NCBI RefSeq assembly: GCF_042767895.1 | Contig: NC_091571.1 | Span: 18,870,314 to 18,895,313, forward strand | Source: Penaeus vannamei | Taxonomy: Eukaryota > Arthropoda > Malacostraca > Decapoda > Penaeidae | DNA: 25,000 nt | Reading direction: 5' to 3' | Part shown: piece by piece, positions 1 to 9,305 of the stretch | Layout: each line of letters starts with the position of its first letter | Position numbering within the stretch: position 1 is the first letter of the stretch | Translations under genes and position numbers: made by a program | Notes under the pieces: model-generated | The model's database searches: none | What the model was told of the DNA's origin: nothing | What the model saw: the letters and a program-made list of their open reading frames with translations, nothing else

Positions 1-1411
1 AAGTTATAAAATCCCAATAGTCGAAAAAAACGGCAAAATCTAGCGTATTACAGCCTTATAACAGAAACGTAAAAGAAAACCTTTTCGGTTTTTAATGGTA
101 ATTATGAGGATTTTGATATTAATTCAGGTAATTATGATGATTTCCCTGATGATTCCTTTATTATTGACAATAATGATGATAATTATGATGATAATGACAA
201 TGATAATAACAATAATGATAATAATAATGATAAAGTCATAATTATAATGATAATCTTGATAATTACTGCAGTAATAGTAATAATTAACTATATTCTAATA
301 ATTTTCATAGTAATATCATTATCATTGTCATTATAATTATTTATTGTCATTATTATTTCTAAGATCATCATTATTGCTATTATCATTAAATAAATAGTTA
401 TAATGATAAAAATAGCAATAATAATTAGCATGATAATTATTATAACTGCAATAATGATAATAATAATGATAATGATGATGATAATGACTATCATGACAAT
501 AATCATAAAAATGATGACTATTGATAATAATGATGACAATAATTATCATTCAGTCCATTTATAATGAAATAAAGGCCAGAAGTTAAAAAATCCCAAAAAG
601 TCGAAAAACAGGAAAATCTAGCGTATTTCAGCCTTTTGAGAGAAAGGTCGAAAAAAAAACTTTTCGTTTTTTAATGGAAATTATGAGGATTTTAAAATTA
701 ATTCAGGTAATTATGATGATTTCCCTGATGATTCCTTTATTATTGACAATAATAATGATAATTATGATGATAATGACAAAGATAGTGACAATAATAATGA
801 TAATTATGATAAAGTTATAAGTATAATGGTAATCTTGATAGTTACTGCAATAATAGCAATAATTAACTCTATTCCAATAATTTCCATACTAATAAAGGCA
901 ATAGAAATAATAATATCATTGTCATTATCATAATTATTATTGCCATTATCTTTTTTAAGATAATCATTATTTCTAAGACAACCATTATTGCTATTATCAT
1001 TATATAAATAGTTATAATGATAAAAATAGCAATAATAATTAGCATAATAATTATTATAACTGCAATTATTATCATAATAATAATGATAATCATGATAATG
1101 ATAACAATGATAATAATCATAAAAATGATGACAGTAATGATAATAATGATAATTATCATTCAGTGAATTCATAATGAAATAAAGGCCAGAAGTAATAAAA
1201 TTCTAGAAGTCGAAAAAATAGCAAAATTTAGAGAGAATCTTTGAGAGAAATGTCAAAAAATAAACCTTTTCGCCTTTTAATGGTAATTATGAGGATTTTA
1301 ACATTAATTCAGGCAATTATGATGATTTCAATGATGATTCCTTTATTATTGACAATAATGATGATAATTATGATGATAATGACAATGATAATGACAATAA
1401 TAATGATAATA

Positions 1412-1416
1412 ATGCG
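1412..1416 (+). other. Internal deletion in monomer 1181-1658
   Basis: The unit passes directly from its first triplet block (AATGATAATAATGCG) to AATAATATCATTATC. The usual GATAAAGTCATAATT, CTTGATAATTACTGC and CTATTCCAATAATTTCC stretch is missing. The missing length is about 120 bases compared with neighbours and explains the 478-base unit. The breakpoint lies in simple repeat, so its exact position is uncertain. Confidence 0.6.
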
Positions 1417-4400
1417 AATAATATCATTATCATTGTTATCATAATTATTATTAGTAATTATTTCTAAGGTCATTATTACTATTATCATAATATTTTTATC
1501 ATTATAGTTATAATGATAAAAATAGCAATAATAATTAGCATAATGATTATTATAACTGCAATAATAATGATCATAATAATGATAATCATGATAATAATGA
1601 CTATAATGACAATAATCATTTAAATGATAATTATCACTCAGTCCATTTATAATGAAATAAAGGCCAGAAGTAATAAATTCCCACAAGTCGAAAAAACGGC
1701 AAAATCTTGCGTATTACATCCTTTTGAGAGAAACGTCGAAAAAAAAAAACGTTTTCGCTTTTTAATGGCAATTATGAGGATTTTAGAATTAGTTCAGGTA
1801 ATTATGATGATTTCCCTGATGATTCCTTTATTATTGACAATAATGATGATAATTATGATGATAATGACAATGATAATGGCAATAATTATGATAATAATGA
1901 TAAAGCCATAACTATAATGATAATCTTGATAATTGCTGCAATATTAGCAATAATAAACTGTATTCCAATAATTTCCATACTAATAATGGCAATAGAATTA
2001 ATAATAACATAATTTCATTGTCATTATAATTATTATTATTGTCATTATTATTTCTAAGATCATCATTATTGCTATTATCATTATAGAAATATTTATAATG
2101 ATAAAAATAGCAATATTAATTGCCATAATAACTATCACAACTGCAATAATGATGATAATAACGATAATCATGATGATAATGACTATATTGATAATAATCA
2201 TAAAAATGACAGTAATAATAATAATTATCATTCCGTCCATTTATAATGAAATCAAGACCAGAAGTAATAAAATCCCAGATGTCGAAAAAAATGGCAAAGC
2301 TAGCGTACTACAGCCTTTTGAGAGAAACGTCGAAAAAAAACCCTTTTCGCTTTTCAATGGTAATTATAAGGATTTTAACATTAATTCAGGTAATCATGAT
2401 GATTTCCATGAAGATTCCTTTATTATTGACAATTACGATGATAATTGTGATGATAACGATAATGATAATTTCAATAATAATGATTATCATGATAAAGTCA
2501 TAATTATAATGATAATCTTGAGAATTACTGCAATAATAGCAATAACTAACTCTCTTCCAATAATTTCCATACTAATAATGACAATAGAAATAATAAGAAC
2601 ATCATTATCATTGCCATTATAAATATTATTATTGTCATTATTATTTCTAAGATCATAATTTTTGATATTATCCTTATATAAATAGTTATAATGATAAAAA
2701 TAGCAATAATAATTAGCATAATAATTATTATAACTGCAATAATGATAATAATAATGATAATCATGATGATAATGACTATAATGATAATAATCATAAAATG
2801 ATGACAGTAATGATAATAATGATAATAGTTATCATTTAGTCAATTATAAGGAAATAAAGGCCAGAAGTAAGAAAATCCCAAAAGCCGAAAAAACGGCAAA
2901 ATCAAGCGTATTACAGCCTTTTGAGAGAAACGGCGGAAAAAAACCTTTTCGCTTTTTAATGGTAATTATGAGGATTTTAACATTAATTCAGGTAATTATG
3001 AGGATTTCCATGATGATTCCTTTATTATTGACAATAATGATGATAATTATTATGATAATGACAATGATAATGACAACAATAATGATAATAATAATGAAGT
3101 CATAAATATAATGATATTCTTCATAATTACTGCAATAATAGCAATAAATAACTCTATTCCAATAATTTCCATAGTAATAATGGCAATAGAACTAATAATA
3201 ACATCATTATCTTTGTCATTATAATTATTTTTATTGTCATTATATCTAAGATCACCATTATTGCTATTATCATTATATAAATAGTTATAATGATAAAAAT
3301 AGCAATAATAATTAGCATAATAATTATTGTAACTGCAACAATGATGATAATAATACTGATAATCATGATGATAATGACTATAATTATAATAATCATAAAA
3401 ATGATGACATTAATGATAATAATGATGATAATAATCATTATGTCCATTAATAATGAAATAAAGGCCAGAAGTTATAAAATCCCAAAAGTCGAAAAAACGT
3501 TAAAATCTAGCTGAAAAAAACTTTTTCGCTTTTTAATGGTAATTATGAGGATTTTAACATTAATTCAGAAAATTATGATGATTTCCCTGATGATTCCTTT
3601 ATTATTGACAATAATGATAATAATTATGATGATAATGACAATGATAATGACAATAATAATGATAATGATAAAGTCATAATTATAATGATAATCTTGATAA
3701 TTACTGCAATAATAGCAATAGTTAACTCTATTCCAATAATTTCCATACTAATTATGGCAATAGAAATAATAACATCAATATCATTGTCATTATAATGATT
3801 GTTTTTGTCATTATTATTTCTAAGATCATCATTATTGATATTATCATTATATAAATCGTTATAATGATAAAAATAGCAATAATAATTAGCATAATAATTA
3901 TTATAACTGCAATAATGAGGATAATGATATTGATAATCATGATGATAATGACTATAATGATAATCATAAAAATGATGACAGTAATGATAATCACGATAAC
4001 AATTATCATTCAGTCCATTTATAATGAAGTATTAAAATCCCAAAATTCGAAAAAACGGCAAAATCTAGCGTATTACAGCTTTTGAGAGAAAAGTCGAAAA
4101 AACCCTTTTCGGTTTTTAATGGTATTTATGAGGATTTTAACATTAATTCAGGTAATTATGATGATTTCCCTGATGATTCCTTTATTATTGACAATAATGA
4201 TGATAATTATGATGATAATGACAATGATAATGATAATGATAATGACAATAATAATGATAATGATAAAGTTATAATTATAACGATAATATTGAGAATTACT
4301 GCAATAATACAAATAATTAACTCTATTCCAATAATTTCCATGCTAATAATGGCAATAGAAATAATAATAACATTATCATTATCATTTTAATTATTATTAT

Positions 4401-4631
4401 TGTCATTATTATTTCTAAGATCATCATTATTGCTATTATCATTATTTAAATAGTTATAATGATAAAAATAGCAATAATAATTAGCATAATAATTATTCTT
4501 ACTGCAATAATGATGATAATAATAATGATAATCATGATGATAATGACCATAATGATAATAATTACAAAAATGATGACAGTAATGCTAATGATGATGATAA
4601 TAATTATCATTCAGTCCATTTATAATGAAAT

Positions 4632-4741
4632 AAAGGCCAGAAGTAATAAAATCCCAGAATTCGAAAAAACGGAAAAATCCATGATGATTTCATTATTATT
4701 GACAATAATGATGATAATTATGATGATAATGACAATGATAT
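4632..4741 (+). repeat. Truncated monomer next to the retrotransposon
   Basis: The core starts normally (AAAGGCCAGAAGTAATAAAA) but after GGAAAAATC at about 4679 jumps to CATGATGATTTCATT, a sequence that normally lies about 115 bases further on. The CTAGCGTATTACAGCC, CTTTTCGC and TTAATTCAGG parts of the core are lost. The triplet block then runs to about 4740, where the retrotransposon tail begins. The remainder of the same unit resumes at 8352. The deletion is about 60 bases from the insertion point; no sequence feature shows whether the two events are connected. Confidence 0.75.
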
Positions 4742-4765
4742 CGACATCATCATCATCATCCGGAG
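4742..4765 (-). other. 3' end of the retrotransposon: minimal 3' UTR and (GAT)n tail
   Basis: After the stop at 4766-4768 the minus strand has a few bases (CTCCG) and then GATGATGATGATGATG (plus strand 4745-4760 is CATCATCATCATCATC), followed by TCGAT and the array. A short-repeat tail instead of poly(A), right after the stop, is usual for the RTE clade. The array on this same strand is ATC/ATT-like, not GAT-like, so the tail belongs to the element. The bases ATCGA at about 4740-4744 match neither cleanly and may be added at integration. Confidence 0.75.
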
Positions 4766-5689
4766 CTAACGCCGACGGGGGCGCATAGCCGCGTCCACCT
4801 TCTGCTTCCACCTTTGGGGATCCCTCATGGCAAGTCGCCAGGCAGGGGCCCGGCCCATCTCGGGTTCTTCCCGACAGGTTTGTTCGATCTGCCGAAGCCA
4901 CGACCTCCTAGGTCGTCCCACAGGCTTCCTCCACCCAGGGTTGTCTCGAACAGAGACAACCTGATGGGCAGGATCAGCCTGTGGAAAGCGAGCCAGGTGG
5001 CCAGATAGCCTGAGTTGGCGATCCCGGATTGTGCAGGTAACAGGTCCTGTGCCAGTCTCACGGTGCAGCCGTTGGTTGGACACATGGTCCCGCCAACAGT
5101 ACCCCATGATCCGGCGCAGGGACCTATTACGAAAGGCGTCAAGACGGGACTCCAGTGCACTGGATAATGTCCAGGTTTCACTACCGTAGAGCAAAACTGG
5201 CATTACCAGGGCCCTGAAAACCCGTAGCTTGGTCCTTCTGCACAGGTACCGGCATCTCCAAATACTCTTGTCGAGAGAGTTCATGACCCCTGCTGCCAGG
5301 CCAATCCGTCTACTGACTTCCTGGTCTGACAGCCCAGAGTTATGAACTGCACTACCTAGGTTGAACTCAATGTCCTCGCCGCAAGCACGTACCGACTGAA
5401 CAGGTTCTCCTAGTAAGTCCCCAAAGTCCTGGATCTTGGTCTTGGTCCAGGAGACCTCTAGACCCAAGGGCTTCGCTTCATTACTAAATGCATCGAGGGC
5501 CACCACTAAGGTTTCCAAAGACTCAGATAGAATTGCAACATCATCGGCAAAATCAAGGTCTGTAACTTTAATATTACCCAGTGTTGCTCCACAATGACTT
5601 TGAACAGTAGCTCTGCTTAGTATCCAGTTCATGCAAGTGTTGAAAAGAGTTGGTGCAAGAATACAGCCTTGCCTCACTCCTGAACACAC
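4766..5689 (-). pseudogene. Reverse transcriptase C-terminal fragment (motifs B-E)
   Basis: About 307 codons. It begins in the motif B segment SGVRQGCILAPTLFN and holds motif C as LDFADDVAIL (the two catalytic Asp codons are 5540-5545), motif D as GLEVSWTKTK, a motif E/thumb region around VMPVLLYGSETWTL, and a C-terminal RDRQLRLSGHLARFP and GRPRRSWLRQIEQTCRE tail. No zinc knuckle is visible. The apparent first codon is GTG (5687-5689), which is not a real start: the upstream part of this frame is closed by a TGA at 5702-5704, and the protein normally continues from the motif A fragment. It ends at TAG 4766-4768, only about 5 bases before the tail repeat. The active-site Asp pair is preserved although the frame is broken upstream. 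Confidence 0.93.
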
Positions 5690-5704
5690 TTTACAGCACT
5701 TTCA
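5674..5704 (-). other. Frameshift/deletion joint before RT motif B
   Basis: Upstream of this point the reading register has codons whose low coordinate is 1 modulo 3; downstream it is 2 modulo 3. Both registers are closed within 31 bases (TGA at 5674-5676 in the upstream register, TGA at 5702-5704 in the downstream one). In related proteins several residues separate the AVKC segment from SGVRQGC; here they are almost adjacent. A small deletion of a length not divisible by three is therefore more likely than a one-base slip. Confidence 0.8.
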
Positions 5705-6036
5705 GTACCAGTATATAGGTTTGCTATTAGTTCAATAATCCTTGGTGGAATTCCTCTCAGTCTCAGGATCTCCCAGAGTGATTCCCGGTGTACTGTATCG
5801 AACGCCTTCTTGAGGTCGATGTAGGCTGCAAGCAGCCCACGTCCGAACTCACGACGGCGCTCTACAATGACTCGAAGCGCAAGGATACGGTCTATTGTGG
5901 ACTTACCAGGAGTGAATCCGGATTGCTCTGGCCTCTGATGCCTTAGTAGGTGGTCTCTGATACGCCTCAGAAGGATGCGGGCAAGAACCTTGCCTGGTAC
6001 ACTGAGCAGTGTGATGCCGCGGTGATTGCTGCAGTC
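5674..6036 (-). pseudogene. Reverse transcriptase central fragment (fingers/palm, motif A)
   Basis: About 120 codons in the same frame as the preceding fragment, ending at TGA (5674-5676). My reading of the minus strand gives DCSNHRGITLLSVPGK, then EQSGFTPGKSTIDRI, then the motif A segment YIDLKKAFDTV at 5791-5823, in which the first catalytic Asp is the codon 5815-5817. It then reads GIPPRIIELIANLYTGT and reaches AVKCVQE before the stop. Motif A is intact. The last three residues are already in a shifted register; the true continuation lies in another frame from about 5689. Confidence 0.88.
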
Positions 6037-6573
6037 CTATCGGTCCCCCTTCCCCTTCCAGAGAGGGATGACCACACCCCTCAACAGGTCAGAGGGAACG
6101 GTACCGGACTGCCAGATGGCAGCCAGGACAGCATGCAATCCCCGCGCCAAAGGTTCACCACCAGCCTTTAACAGTTCAGCTGGGATGCTGCAAATACTCG
6201 CTGCTTTACCACTCTTTAGCTTGGAAATCGCCTCCCTAACCTCAGCTAGGGAAGGAGGGTCCTCGCTAATGGGTGGGTCCGGCAGCGGAACCACGGCACT
6301 ACTCACATCCAAGTTAACTGTTGGAGGGTCAACCTGATACAACTGCTCAAAGTATTCAGCCCAACGCTCCCTCACCGCAACAGGATCTGAGACAATCTGG
6401 CCACCCACTAAGCGAACTGCAGTCACCTGTGAAGAGGGCTTGGAGTTCAGTTTTCTCAGGGCTTGGTATGCAGGACGAAGGTCATTTACTAAGAAATGGC
6501 CTTCAACCTCCTCAGCAAGATTCCTAATAAACTGTTCCTTGTCCCTTCTTAACAGAGGCCGAGTTCTGCGCAC
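6037..6573 (-). pseudogene. Reverse transcriptase N-terminal fragment
   Basis: In the same frame as the endonuclease, between two TAG codons. It reads from VRRTRPLLRRDKEQFIRN to VVIPLWKGKGDR. The motifs EVREAISKLKSGKAA and IPAELLKAGG form the region preceding the RT fingers in non-LTR elements, and VIPLWKGKGD is the conserved strand before RT motif 1. The segment after DR normally begins with Trp in relatives I remember (GDR followed by W and DCSNHRGI). A TGG-to-TAG change would explain the stop at 6037-6039, but that is inference. It cannot act alone because the catalytic motifs lie downstream. Confidence 0.9.
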
Positions 6574-7776
6574 CTAAGAACGGTGCAAATCCCGATCCCC
6601 TGCCAGACGAGCCGCACGGCAAGCATCAGTGGCTTCCAGTGTCTCCTGAGAGATTGAATTCTGCCTTGCTCTTGGCCGTTCTCCAATCGATTCTTGGGCT
6701 GCATCAAGTGTTTTACGCTTGAAGGTGTCCCACAGAAGTACAGGGTATGTCAGATTGTCAAGCGCTGTGAACCGATCAGAGATTGTCTCAGCAAACCTCC
6801 GAGCACACTCCCTCTCCTTCAGCCTGTCCAGATGAAACACCCTAGGGTGGTCATTGGGCCGCTGGGGAGTTTTGAAGTGTACCCGGAGGGTAGCCACAAC
6901 TAAGCTAGGGTCAGTACCACTGAACTCAGCACTCCTATACACCCTGCAGTTCTGGAGGATCCTCCAACGAGTGCTGACGAGAATGTGGTCGATCTCCTTG
7001 GTTGCATTACCCGCATCGCTGTACCATGTCCAACAATGTGGGTCTGGGTGCTGGTACCAGGAGCCAGAAATCCTCAATTTCTGGGATCTAGCAAAATCCC
7101 GGAAAAGCAGGGAATTCTCGCTGCCTGTATCAACTCCCGAACCATGAGGACCGACTGACATCTCATAGCTAGCTCGATCGCAGCCAGATACTGCATTGAA
7201 GTCACCCAGAACAATACGAATATCTGGCCGGGGACAACTGTCTGCCACGGATGCAAGTTTGGCATAGAACATCTCTTTCACATCAAGTTTACAAACATCG
7301 GTAGGAGCATACACAGCAATAAGAGACATGAAGCCCAAAGACAGCTTCGGTCTCATCACCATTATATGCTCATCGACTGGAGTGACCTCTACCACCGAGG
7401 GCTGGAGCCTACCGGAGACAGCTATGGCTACTCCCTGGAGATGGTGACCATCGCTGCGGCCTGGCCAGTAATAGGTGAAGCCACCTACACTGGTCGTGCC
7501 GCTGCCAGGTCTTCTCACCTCCGAGAGAGCAGCCACCCCTACTCTCAGCCTCCCCAGTTCCCTCGATAGCAGGGGTAACCAATCATCCTCACGTAAAGAG
7601 CGGACGTTCCAAGACCCCACCCTGACTTCCCGCCTGAGGTTAACCCTCGGGCAGTCGCTCCAGGTGGACGCCACCTCTGCCACCCCCACCGACGCTTCCC
7701 CACATAAAAGGCGGCAGGCTGCAGAACCCTTCATCCACCTGTGGGGTTCCCTAGGGCTTTGCCCCACAAGCTTCAT
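6574..7776 (-). pseudogene. Endonuclease domain fragment (EEP / AP-endonuclease-like)
   Basis: About 400 codons from the ATG at 7776. The domain nicks target DNA to provide the primer for reverse transcription. Visible motifs, numbered from this Met: GSWNVRSL at 54-61 (metal/phosphate-site Asn57), ALSEVRRPGSG with Glu86, a GVAIAVSG strand near 115, IAVYAPTD near 153-160, GDFN at 191-194 (Asp192, Asn194), EIDHILVS from 261 (Asp263), and GTDPSLVV from 287. In this family the last motif is normally Ser/Thr-Asp-His. Here Asp289 is followed by Pro290 (codon 6907-6909), so the general base of the AP-endonuclease-type active site is missing. The frame ends at an in-frame TAG (6574-6576), after which the same frame continues into the reverse transcriptase. 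The region before residue 45 has no recognised domain. Confidence 0.93.
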
Positions 7777-8351
7777 ATTGGGCTGGCGGCTGCCAGGACG
7801 CAGGCAGGACGAGGAGCTCCCATTCCTATTCCGCGCCCCAATAGTCACCCTCCCAACAGGGCCCGCAGCCCGCCTCTCTCGCTGGGTAGGAAGGACATTA
7901 CCCCACCCCCCAGCATTTCTAATTAAGTGTGACGCTGCTAGTGGCTTATTCTCTGGGGGGAGGAGGTCTGGCAAGGCCCACCTCCCCCGAGCCTCCCATT
8001 GACCCCAGGGGACTTAGGGGCAGGAGTTAGTACATGGCCAGGGCGTGTCCACACGCCGGTGGGCCATGACCCTGTGCCTCTGGGGCCTCCTGCTGCTCCG
8101 AGATCCCCTACAGTTCAGCCTGGGACCGCAAGGTGCCAGTTTCCATAGGTGGCCACGATGAGGCACTGCAGAAGTCTCGATGATGGAGAGGCTATGAACT
8201 GGCAGGGGAGACTTATGCAGCGCTGCTCCCTTTTTCGCACAAGGCTAGCCAGTGGTGGCAGCTGCAAGCGAGAAGGTATGCAAGCAGTAAACACTATCTA
8301 AGCTACCACACCACTTCACACCACCCTGCGTATGAAGCACCCACACATTTT
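7777..8351 (-). promoter_or_regulatory. Retrotransposon 5' leader
   Basis: About 575 G+C-rich bases between the probable 5' boundary (the array resumes at about 8352 with GATTATGACAATAG) and the first in-frame ATG at 7776. The last 237 bases before that ATG (7777-8013) are open in the frame of the protein, so a longer product from a non-ATG start cannot be excluded. RTE-like elements carry an internal promoter in this position, but I see no TATA-like or initiator sequence I would commit to. It contains the stem-loop at 8033-8068. No tRNA-like A/B boxes were recognised. Confidence 0.6.
8033..8068. other. Stem-loop in the retrotransposon leader
   Basis: An inner perfect stem GGCGTG/CACGCC (8042-8047 with 8052-8057) closes a TCCA tetraloop. 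An outer stem CATGGCC/GGCCATG (8033-8039 with 8062-8068) is separated from it by a 2-versus-4-base internal loop. In all there are 13 Watson-Crick pairs in 36 bases. It lies upstream of the open frame (which begins at 8013) and could affect translation or RNA processing. The sequence alone does not say which. Confidence 0.75.
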
Positions 8352-8762
8352 GATTATGACAATAGTAATGATAAAATCATAATTATAATGATAATCTTGA
8401 TAATTACTGCAATAATAGCAGTAATTAACTCTAGTCCAATAATGTCATACTAATAATGGCAATAGAAATAATAATAACATTATCATTGTCATTGTAATTA
8501 TTATTATTGTCATTATTATTTCTAAGATCATTATTGCTATTTTCATTATATAAATAGATATAATGATAAAAATAGCAATAATAATTAGCATAATAATTAT
8601 TATGACTGCAATAATGATGATAATGATAATGATAATCATGATGATAATGACTATAATGATAATAATAAAAATGATGACAGTAATGATAATAATGATAATA
8701 AAAATGATAACAGTAATAATAATTATTATAATAATTATTATTCAGTCCATTTATAATGAAAT

Positions 8763-9305
8763 AAAGGCCATTTGAGAAAAACATCGAAAAAAAACTTTTC
8801 GCTTTTTAATGCTAATTTTGAGGATATTAACATTAATTCAGTTAATTATGATGATTTCCATGATGATTCCTTTATTATTGACAATAATGATGATAATTAT
8901 GATGATAATGACGATGATAATGACAATAATAATGATACTAATGATAAAGTCATAATTATGATAATCTTGATAATTACTGCAATAATAGCAATAATTAACT
9001 CTATCCCAATAATTTCCATACTAATAATGGCAATAGAAATAATAATATCATTATCATTGTCATTATAATTATTATTATTGTTATTATTATTTCTAAGATC
9101 ATCATTATTGCTATTATCATTATATTAATAGTTATAATGATAAAAAAGCAATAATAATTAGCATAATACTTATTATAACTGCAATAATGCTGATAATAAT
9201 AATGATAATCATGATGATAATGACTATAATGGTAATCATGAAAATGATGACAGTAATGATAATAATGATGATAATAATTATCCTTCAGTCCATTTATAAT
9301 GAAAT
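8763..9305 (+). repeat. Monomer with core deletion (first case)
   Basis: AAAGGCC is followed directly by ATTTGAG, so about 60 bases of core (AGAAGTAATAAAATCCC through CTAGCGTATTACAGCC) are missing. GCC occurs at both ends of the missing piece, consistent with a deletion through a short direct repeat. The variant GCCATTTGAG also occurs in the full-length cores near 10457 and 11848, which gives the donor sequence of the joint. Unit length is about 543. Confidence 0.75.

Larger units (their letters stand above)
1..4741 (+). repeat. Satellite array, forward arm, segment 1
   Basis: Tandem A+T-rich monomers read on the plus strand. Position 1 lies inside a monomer core, so the array continues leftwards. 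Using the AAAGGCC motif of the core as anchor, units begin near 571, 1181, 1659, 2253, 2856, 3460, 4026 (degenerate anchor) and 4632, giving lengths of about 610, 478, 594, 603, 604, 566 and 606. Each unit has a conserved core, a forward GAT/AAT triplet block, an opposite-sense ATCATT block with a palindrome, and a second forward triplet block. The 478-base unit lacks a middle section near 1412. The array is interrupted at the right by a retrotransposon. Long Ile/Met or Asp/Asn/Tyr reading frames here are by-products of triplet periodicity, because they occur in several frames and on both strands. I see no gene. Confidence 0.95.
4766..7776 (-). pseudogene. Retrotransposon polyprotein (endonuclease + reverse transcriptase), broken
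   Basis: This was a single frame coding for an endonuclease and a reverse transcriptase used for target-primed reverse transcription. The start chosen is the first in-frame ATG (7774-7776, giving MKLVGQSP). The frame is open further upstream to 8013 without another ATG, where an in-frame TAA (8014-8016) closes it. The frame runs through the endonuclease to a TAG at 6574-6576, continues in the same frame to a second TAG at 6037-6039, continues to a TGA at 5674-5676, and carries on in another frame from about 5689 to a TAG at 4766-4768. The endonuclease also has proline in place of its catalytic histidine. A working protein is not expected. Intact relatives would be about 1,000 residues long. 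No host gene is involved. Confidence 0.93.
4742..8351 (-). mobile_element. Non-LTR retrotransposon, RTE-like, inactive
   Basis: A G+C-rich island of about 3.6 kb inside the A+T-rich array, reading on the minus strand from about 8351 (5') to about 4742 (3'). In order it holds a 5' leader of about 575 bases, an apurinic-type (EEP) endonuclease, a reverse transcriptase with FADD, a C-terminal GRPRRSW region, a stop codon, only a few bases of 3' UTR and a short (GAT)n tail. No terminal repeats and no poly(A) tail are seen. Known RTE-clade elements have a single EN-RT frame, a total length of about 3.2-4 kb, a very short 3' UTR and a short-repeat tail, so RTE is the best fit. A related clade is possible. 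The extent looks near full length rather than 5'-truncated, but I cannot confirm the true 5' end. Several disabling changes are annotated separately. Target-site duplication cannot be resolved in this repetitive target. Confidence 0.93.

Noticed and set aside
2098..2622. Reading frame of 174 codons rich in Ile/Met then Asp/Asn in the satellite
   Set aside because: It crosses a core and two triplet blocks, is not kept open in neighbouring monomers, has overlapping frames of equal quality on the other strand, and matches no protein family.
5950..6527. Plus-strand frames of 68-103 codons antisense to the reverse transcriptase
   Set aside because: They have no recognisable motif and simply oppose the RT frame, whose conserved motifs explain the sequence.
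7475..8002. Plus-strand frame of 175 codons antisense to the retrotransposon
   Set aside because: It is the shadow of the endonuclease frame on the minus strand, where all recognisable motifs lie.
8280..8351. HDV-like ribozyme at the 5' end of the retrotransposon
   Set aside because: Known in RTE elements, but I could not lay out the required nested double pseudoknot by eye, so it is not annotated.
4742..8351. Element as an LTR retrotransposon or endogenous virus
   Set aside because: There are no terminal repeats, protease, integrase or envelope. An AP-type endonuclease before the RT defines a non-LTR element.
4727..8366. Target-site duplication GATAATGACAAT / GATTATGACAAT flanking the element
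   Set aside because: The target monomer itself contains tandem GATAATGACAAT-like copies at this place, so similarity on both sides is expected without any duplication.
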